Below the pieces are notes generated by a model, which saw nothing but the letters and a program-made list of their open reading frames with translations, was not told where the DNA came from and did not search any database. Both the position numbers and the translations under genes were made by a program. Below, piece after piece: positions 23,119 through 27,005 of a stretch of 27,005 nt of DNA. The stretch is from a virus: positions 1 to 27,005 of IMG/VR virus record IMGVR_UViG_3300005511_000863. The stretch is one strand, 5' to 3'. The stretch's first letter is position 1, and every line of letters starts with the position of its first letter.

Positions 23119-24324
23119 ATGACCACAGCGCTACTTCCGCAGAACACGAACAACGACTGGCCAAACCTCTACATCACCGACGACCGCGGCAAGCTGCTTG
23201 CCAATCTCGCCAATGCGCGGACCATGCTGCGCACCGATGCGGGCCTCTTCCACGCGCTCGCCTATGACGAGATGCTGCGCATGCCGATGCTGCTGCATCC
23301 GATCGGCCTGCCGCTCACCGAGATGACCCCGCGGCCGCTGATCGACAAGGACATCGCCGACATTCAGGACCATCTGCAGCGTACCGGCCTGAAGCGGATC
23401 GGGCGCGACGATGTGCGTCACGCGGTCGAATCGCACGCGATGGAGCATTCGTTCCATCCGGTGCGCGACTATCTCGAGGCGCTGAAGTGGGACGGGCAGC
23501 CGCGGCTGAACGTCTGGACGGTGACCAGGCTCGGTGCGGAGCTGACCGACTACAATGAGGAGGTCGGCAGGATGTTCCTGATCTCCATGGTGGCCCGCAT
23601 CTTCGAGCCAGGCTGCAAGGCCGATCACATGCTGGTGCTGGAAGGAGCGCAGGGTGCGCTCAAGTCGTCGGTTTGCGCGGCGCTGGCCGGGGAGTGGTTT
23701 TCCGACGGCCTGCCGGACATCGGCTCCGCCAAAGATGTGAGCCAGCACCTGCGCGGCAAGTGGCTGATTGAAGTGGCCGAGATGCACGCCGTCAGCAAGG
23801 CCGATGCGTCGTTGCTCAAGTCGTTCATCTCGCGCACCGTGGAGCGCTACCGGCCGAGTTACGGCCGGCTCGAGGTGATCGAGCCGCGGCAATGCATCTT
23901 CATCGGCACGACCAACAAGCAGGCCTATCTGCGCGACGAGACCGGCGGCCGGCGGTTCTGGCCGATCAAGACCGGCCGCATCGACCTCGACGGCCTCGTT
24001 GCAGACCGCGACCAGCTGTTCGCCGAGGCGGTCGTGCTGTACCACGCCGGCGTGCCGTGGTGGCCCGACAAGTGTCTCGAGCGTGAGCTTATCGCGCCCG
24101 AGCAGGCGGCCCGCTACGAGAGCGACGCCTGGGAGGAGCCGATCCGGACTTATCTTGCGGGTGTCGAGCGGACGACCACCGCGAGCGTGGCAACCAGTGC
24201 AATCGGTTTGAACCTCGGCCGCACGACGATCCCTGAGCAGCGGCGTATCGCTTCCATCATGACGGCACTCGGTTGGCAGCCGCGAAGGGATCGGAACGGC
24301 CGGTGGTGGGCGAGGCCGGCGTGA
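23119..24324 (+). CDS. VapE-type P-loop ATPase (virulence-associated E family)
   Basis: 401 residues with the VapE/DUF of phage and island helicase-primases. Walker A is LEGAQGALKSS (Gly176, Gly179, Lys182, Ser183). A Walker B-like strand is WLIEVAEM, sensor-1-like residues are CIFIGTTNK, and an Arg-finger candidate is TGGRRFWP. It begins with a helical segment and lacks the N-terminal primase-type domain found in ~750-residue relatives, so only the ATPase/helicase-like half is encoded. The ATG at 23119 is preferred (AAGG five bases upstream); a GTG at 23113 is possible. Strong host-like GC bias contrasts with the A/T-richer DNA on both sides. A symmetric array of TGAC sites follows its stop. 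A role in element replication is likely. Confidence 0.85.
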   Translation: MTTALLPQNTNNDWPNLYITDDRGKLLANLANARTMLRTDAGLFHALAYDEMLRMPMLLHPIGLPLTEMTPRPLIDKDIADIQDHLQRTGLKRIGRDDVRHAVESHAMEHSFHPVRDYLEALKWDGQPRLNVWTVTRLGAELTDYNEEVGRMFLISMVARIFEPGCKADHMLVLEGAQGALKSSVCAALAGEWFSDGLPDIGSAKDVSQHLRGKWLIEVAEMHAVSKADASLLKSFISRTVERYRPSYGRLEVIEPRQCIFIGTTNKQAYLRDETGGRRFWPIKTGRIDLDGLVADRDQLFAEAVVLYHAGVPWWPDKCLERELIAPEQAARYESDAWEEPIRTYLAGVERTTTASVATSAIGLNLGRTTIPEQRRIASIMTALGWQPRRDRNGRWWARPA

Positions 24325-24420
24325 CGCCGTGACACCGCGTGACACCATTTCTCAATAGATTCCTTCTGAAGGCTGAGAGGGGCTCTGTGGGAAAATGGTG
24401 TCATCCAGTGTCATCTGTCA
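24322..24420. promoter_or_regulatory. symmetric array of TGAC/GTCA sites after the VapE gene
   Basis: Three TGAC boxes on the left (24322, 24330 and 24340, the last two within GTGACACC) face three GTCA boxes on the right (24400, 24410 and 24417, within GGTGTCA, AGTGTCA and CTGTCA). The arms GTGACACCATTT and AAATGGTGTCA are close inverted matches separated by about 40 bases. The spacings mirror each other (8 and 10 left, 10 and 7 right). This could be a binding array for a replication or regulatory protein, or a large hairpin. The left arm overlaps the VapE stop codon. Confidence 0.6.
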
Positions 24421-24487
24421 TGGGGCAGCTCGATCGTGGTGGGACAGGTCAGGCGCTTGGCGCGACGGGCTATATCTCGACGAGATT

Positions 24488-25387
24488 TCAGGGGTCAAAG
24501 ACAACGCGAATTCCAAGCTGATGTCGCGCGACAATGCTGTCGACTTCACGTTGGCTTCGAGGATAAGAATCAAAGGATATCTTTGATTTGAAGTGGTCGC
24601 CGTAGTTTTTTGGATTCCACATCCATAAAATTTTTGCCGGGTCTGTTTCTTTCATCAAGGCAGAGCGCACCTTCTGCTTGGTGTAAGACGTTTGGGGCGC
24701 GTTGATGTACCGGCCGTCAAGCTCTCTTGCCTGGAAGAACGTTCTGTTCAATTCGTCCAATGCGCAAAAGGAATCCACCACCGGTTCTTTGGCAGGCGCC
24801 CCGTTCTGATCGAATCGTTTCCGGGACTCCTGCTGCTGGCCAGAGCCACGACACCAAGGGTTCACAGCCTTTCCGAGAAGCGTATCCCGGCCGCGCCACG
24901 CGACGATTGTGTCCTTCCGGACAACTGTCCGGTTTGCGACGAAGACGTAATCCGCGCAGGCTCCCAGGCAATAGCCATGGAGGACGACATCGACGTTCTT
25001 CTCACGCAGGATGTCCGACAACTGCATGGCGATGAAGGGGCTTCCTCCTTCGCTCCGCATAATGACACGGTCGCCCGCACTCAAGCGGCGAAAAGCGGAA
25101 AGGTCCAGGTTTGGTCCGATGGGCCCATCAAAGCACCAGGTCGCATGACTTATAAAGTCCACCCAATATGACCGAGTTCCTCCTCCGCAATTAACCAGGG
25201 GTGTCCTGTCGTCATCGGATTGCGCGCCTGCTTGAGTGGCAAGCGGAATCATCAGGATTACCATGGCAAAAGCGAAAACGATTGTGGAGGCGGCTTGTCG
25301 AGCAAGTATTTGGTGAGCGCCGAGCTTGTAATACGAGCGGAGCGGGAATTTGCGACAGGCATCAGTGCGCGTCCAATATTCCGTCAT
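24488..25387 (-). CDS. exported ClpP/crotonase-like family protein, paralog 1
   Basis: A secreted protein of about 300 residues. The hydrophobic stretch STIVFAFAMVILMIPLATQA followed by AGAQS looks like a signal peptide or anchor. The mature part resembles periplasmic ClpP-like proteins (COG3904 style). DRVIMRSEGGSPFIAMQLSD is followed by VDVVLHGYCLGACADYVFVA, where relatives carry Cys-x-Ser-x-Cys with Ser as nucleophile; here it is Gly, so catalysis may be lost. A conserved C-terminus ends GIRVVFDP. Starts are uncertain: GTG at 25480, ATG at 25387 (used here) or ATG at 25264, the last leaving a very short signal. A close paralog lies at 26.2-27.0 kb. It is convergent with VapE and divergent from the proline-rich gene. 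Its role is unknown. Confidence 0.65.
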   Translation of the reverse strand: MTEYWTRTDACRKFPLRSYYKLGAHQILARQAASTIVFAFAMVILMIPLATQAGAQSDDDRTPLVNCGGGTRSYWVDFISHATWCFDGPIGPNLDLSAFRRLSAGDRVIMRSEGGSPFIAMQLSDILREKNVDVVLHGYCLGACADYVFVANRTVVRKDTIVAWRGRDTLLGKAVNPWCRGSGQQQESRKRFDQNGAPAKEPVVDSFCALDELNRTFFQARELDGRYINAPQTSYTKQKVRSALMKETDPAKILWMWNPKNYGDHFKSKISFDSYPRSQREVDSIVARHQLGIRVVFDP

Positions 25388-25470
25388 GTCCTTCTGTGCC
25401 AAATCTTGCTGCATCGTGTTCGCGCTTTTCACCGGGTCCCTCCTGACTTGAGCTTTCATCGGAGCTTCAA

Positions 25471-25863
25471 ATGAAAACACGTAATTCTGTTCGCGATCTG
25501 GTGCCTCAATCGCCGGATGTTTCGGAAAGAATTCCGGATTTAGGTGAAGTCCTAGATCCGTATTTTAGGCAAAGATCGCGGAATAAATCTGGAACACCGT
25601 TGCCTGATCCACCGCCTGACATTCCTGTGCCGCGCCCGCGACCGTACGTTCCTGTATTGCCCGGATATAATCCATACGTTCCTGAGCGTGATTATCTCTT
25701 TGATCCGAACCAGCCTCTACATCCAGAATTTAATCCGTTCATACCCCGAAAACCTCCGTCGTTTCCGTCTGTCCCGAATCGTCAACCTCCGAGCGTTCCT
25801 GACGGCGTACCCGTAGGCGTTTCCGATCGTCTGCCGACGTTGCCGGGGCAGAGCCATCGGTAA
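25471..25863 (+). CDS. proline-rich hypothetical protein
   Basis: 130 residues with GGAGC six bases before the ATG. After a polar N-terminus (MKTRNSVRDLVPQSPDVSER) the protein is dominated by Pro-x motifs (LPDPPPDIPVPRPRPYVPVL; FIPRKPPSFPSVPNRQPPSV), a likely extended, disordered chain. The end is abrupt (LPTLPGQSHR). In the frame one base back, the DNA continues as a protein-like stretch (TPASSFADSAPHWLASLASL) to a stop near 26014, so a frameshift at the GGGG near 25848 may have shortened it. No function is recognised. It lies between the two reverse-strand paralogs and may be part of the same duplicated unit. Confidence 0.55.
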   Translation: MKTRNSVRDLVPQSPDVSERIPDLGEVLDPYFRQRSRNKSGTPLPDPPPDIPVPRPRPYVPVLPGYNPYVPERDYLFDPNQPLHPEFNPFIPRKPPSFPSVPNRQPPSVPDGVPVGVSDRLPTLPGQSHR

Positions 25864-26225
25864 CCCCGGCGTCTTCGTTTGCTGACAGCGCACCGCATTG
25901 GCTCGCATCGTTGGCATCTCTACCGCCGCCTGCATCCACATCGAACGCACCGCCTTGGCGTGATCGGGGTCCGGTCGGCAAAAGCCTTCGACGTCTTCTG
26001 GGCATTCCGGAGTGAGTTGCTGGACGAGCCGGCGCGGTGTGGAGCGGCAACGGCTGAGAGAAGCCGATCGCACTTGTCTTTCGGGCGTCGCACGAACGGC
26101 CATCATCAGCGCGGTCGGCTTGAATCCCGACCGCGTCGGCATTCTGAAGCCCATTTGATGCGTCGAGCATAAAGGAAACCCGCGATGGGAAAAGATACGG
26201 TAAAATTGATACATCCCGACAGGAC
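25864..26225. other. 362-base stretch between the proline-rich gene and paralog 2
   Basis: The first ~150 bases hold the frame that would extend the proline-rich gene after a one-base shift. The rest shows no convincing gene. A short 26-codon frame at 26185 (MGKDTVKLIH...) has AGGA eight bases before its ATG but runs into the 3' end of paralog 2 and stops. No terminator-like hairpin was found. Confidence 0.35.
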
Positions 26226-27005
26226 TCATGGATCAAAAACGACGCGAACTCCCAGCTTGTATTGAGCGACAAGGCGATCGACCTCCCGCTGGCTTTGCGG
26301 GTAGTCCTGGAACGACACTTTTGATTTGAAATAGTCGCCGTAGTTTTTCGGATTCCACATCCAGAAAACCTTTTTCCGATCTGGTTCTTTCATCAACGCC
26401 GATTGCACCTTCTTGTTGGTGTAATCGGTCTGGGGTTTATGGATGTATCCGCCGTCCAGCCCTCTTGACTGGAAGAACTCCTTGATCAGCTCGGTCCACT
26501 GACACCAGGGACTCATCGGCTCCTTCGTGGGCACGCCGTTCTCGTCGAATAGTTTCCGAGGTTCCCGCTTCGGATCTGGGCTGTGACACGAGACATACGA
26601 CACCATTCCGAAGCGCGGGTCCAGGCCGCCGTTCCATGCGACAATCGTGTTCCTCTTCACAAACGTCCGGTTTGCGGCAAAGACGTAGTCGGCGCAGGCT
26701 CCCAGGCAATAATCGTAGAGGATGACCGTTACGCGTCTCTCGCGCAGGATGTCCGATAATCGCAACGCGGTGCCTGGATCTCCTCCCTTGCTTCGCATGA
26801 CAACATAGGCGCCGGGATTCAGCGCGCTAAAAACGGAAAGGTCCAGGCCTCGTTCGATAGGACCGTCGAAGCATACGACGGCGCGGTGGTGGCCCAGCAA
26901 CGCTGATATGTTGCTTCCTCGGCATCGAATCGTGAACCAATCTTCGTCGGATTGCGCACGCGTCTCCCCGGCAGGCGGTATGATCAGAATAACCAACGAA
27001 AAAAA
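26226..27005 (-). CDS. exported ClpP-like family protein, paralog 2, partial
   Basis: At least 260 residues; the frame is open to the right edge of the window, so the N-terminus is missing. The visible start (SLVILIIPPAGETRAQSDED) is the end of a signal-type hydrophobic segment. It parallels paralog 1 along its whole length: AYVVMRSKGGDPGTALRLSD, VTVILYDYCLGACADYVFAA, and the end GVRVVFDP. The C-terminal 40 residues are nearly the same in both. The candidate nucleophile position in CLGAC is again Gly, so both copies share the same change. Five Cys residues in the mature part suggest disulfides in an exported protein. It would be read toward paralog 1, with the proline-rich gene in between. 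Confidence 0.65.
   Translation of the reverse strand, partial: FFSLVILIIPPAGETRAQSDEDWFTIRCRGSNISALLGHHRAVVCFDGPIERGLDLSVFSALNPGAYVVMRSKGGDPGTALRLSDILRERRVTVILYDYCLGACADYVFAANRTFVKRNTIVAWNGGLDPRFGMVSYVSCHSPDPKREPRKLFDENGVPTKEPMSPWCQWTELIKEFFQSRGLDGGYIHKPQTDYTNKKVQSALMKEPDRKKVFWMWNPKNYGDYFKSKVSFQDYPQSQREVDRLVAQYKLGVRVVFDP

Noticed and set aside
23131-24348. 405-residue reverse-strand ORF opposite the VapE gene
   Set aside because: Antisense shadow in very GC-rich DNA; the forward frame has clear P-loop motifs.
26185-26265. 26-codon ORF with a good ribosome binding site (MGKDTVKLIH...)
   Set aside because: Too short and it runs into the end of paralog 2; might be the cut start of a gene but cannot be supported.
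1-27005. tRNA genes, CRISPR arrays, insertion sequences, attachment sites, terminase or integrase
   Set aside because: None was seen. No cloverleaf, regularly spaced repeats, transposase motifs or integrase/terminase motifs were found by reading both strands; an att site cannot be recognised without the other prophage end.

Overview
The window looks like part of a temperate podovirus-type prophage in a high-GC alphaproteobacterium. The codon use and the style of several small proteins suggest a Bradyrhizobium/Rhodopseudomonas-like host; this is judged by eye, not by search. Most genes are on the + strand, packed tightly, and joined by ATGA, TGATG or TAATG stop/start overlaps.

Layout. (1) 1-1.9 kb holds a small early-type block: a protein carrying only the DnaA origin-binding domain, then unrecognised small proteins. 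(2) 1.9-4.0 kb is an accessory stretch with three of the four copies of a ~115 bp repeated element, an ADP-ribosyltransferase-like 'polyvalent' protein, and one reverse-strand unknown. (3) 4.0-18.2 kb is the virion operon. It contains the portal, a scaffold-like protein, an SU10/DUF5309-type major capsid protein, a head-tail adaptor, a tail nozzle protein, a GNAT-like protein, a Gly/Ser/Asn-rich virion protein and a tail fibre, with intrinsic terminators after the capsid, after its downstream neighbour and before the fibre. There is no tape-measure, sheath or tail-tube gene, which fits a short tail. Between portal and scaffold sits a three-gene surface-chemistry cassette: an SGNH-type hydrolase, an FkbM methyltransferase and a TPR-glycosyltransferase. 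(4) 18.7-20.2 kb is the lysis block: a small membrane/coiled-coil protein, a GH108 endolysin with a hydrophobic tail, a putative holin and an XhlA-like protein. (5) 20.2-23.1 kb is accessory: a tandemly duplicated gene start followed by a HExxH metallopeptidase-like protein and several tiny overlapping or broken ORFs. (6) 23.1-24.4 kb carries a short VapE-type ATPase followed by a symmetric array of TGAC/GTCA sites. (7) 24.5-27.0 kb carries two reverse-strand paralogous exported proteins with a ClpP-like look, separated by a proline-rich forward gene; the second runs off the window.

The most unusual feature is the repeated element at about 1.95, 2.18, 3.76 and 9.97 kb. Each copy has two TTGAC boxes 30-31 nt apart, then an ATG 32 nt after the second box, then a GC-rich hairpin with a T-tract. 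The same short peptide start (MQH..L.PG) is encoded through the hairpin in every copy. In two copies that reading frame runs straight into a long gene (ART-like protein, scaffold), and in a third it ends on an ATGA overlap with a portal start codon. This suggests a phage-specific expression module, possibly attenuation linked to translation, though it could instead be a family of short terminated RNAs.

No terminase, integrase, repressor, tRNA or attachment site is visible, so the element extends beyond at least one edge. All family names rest on reading motifs in the sequence; no database search was possible.
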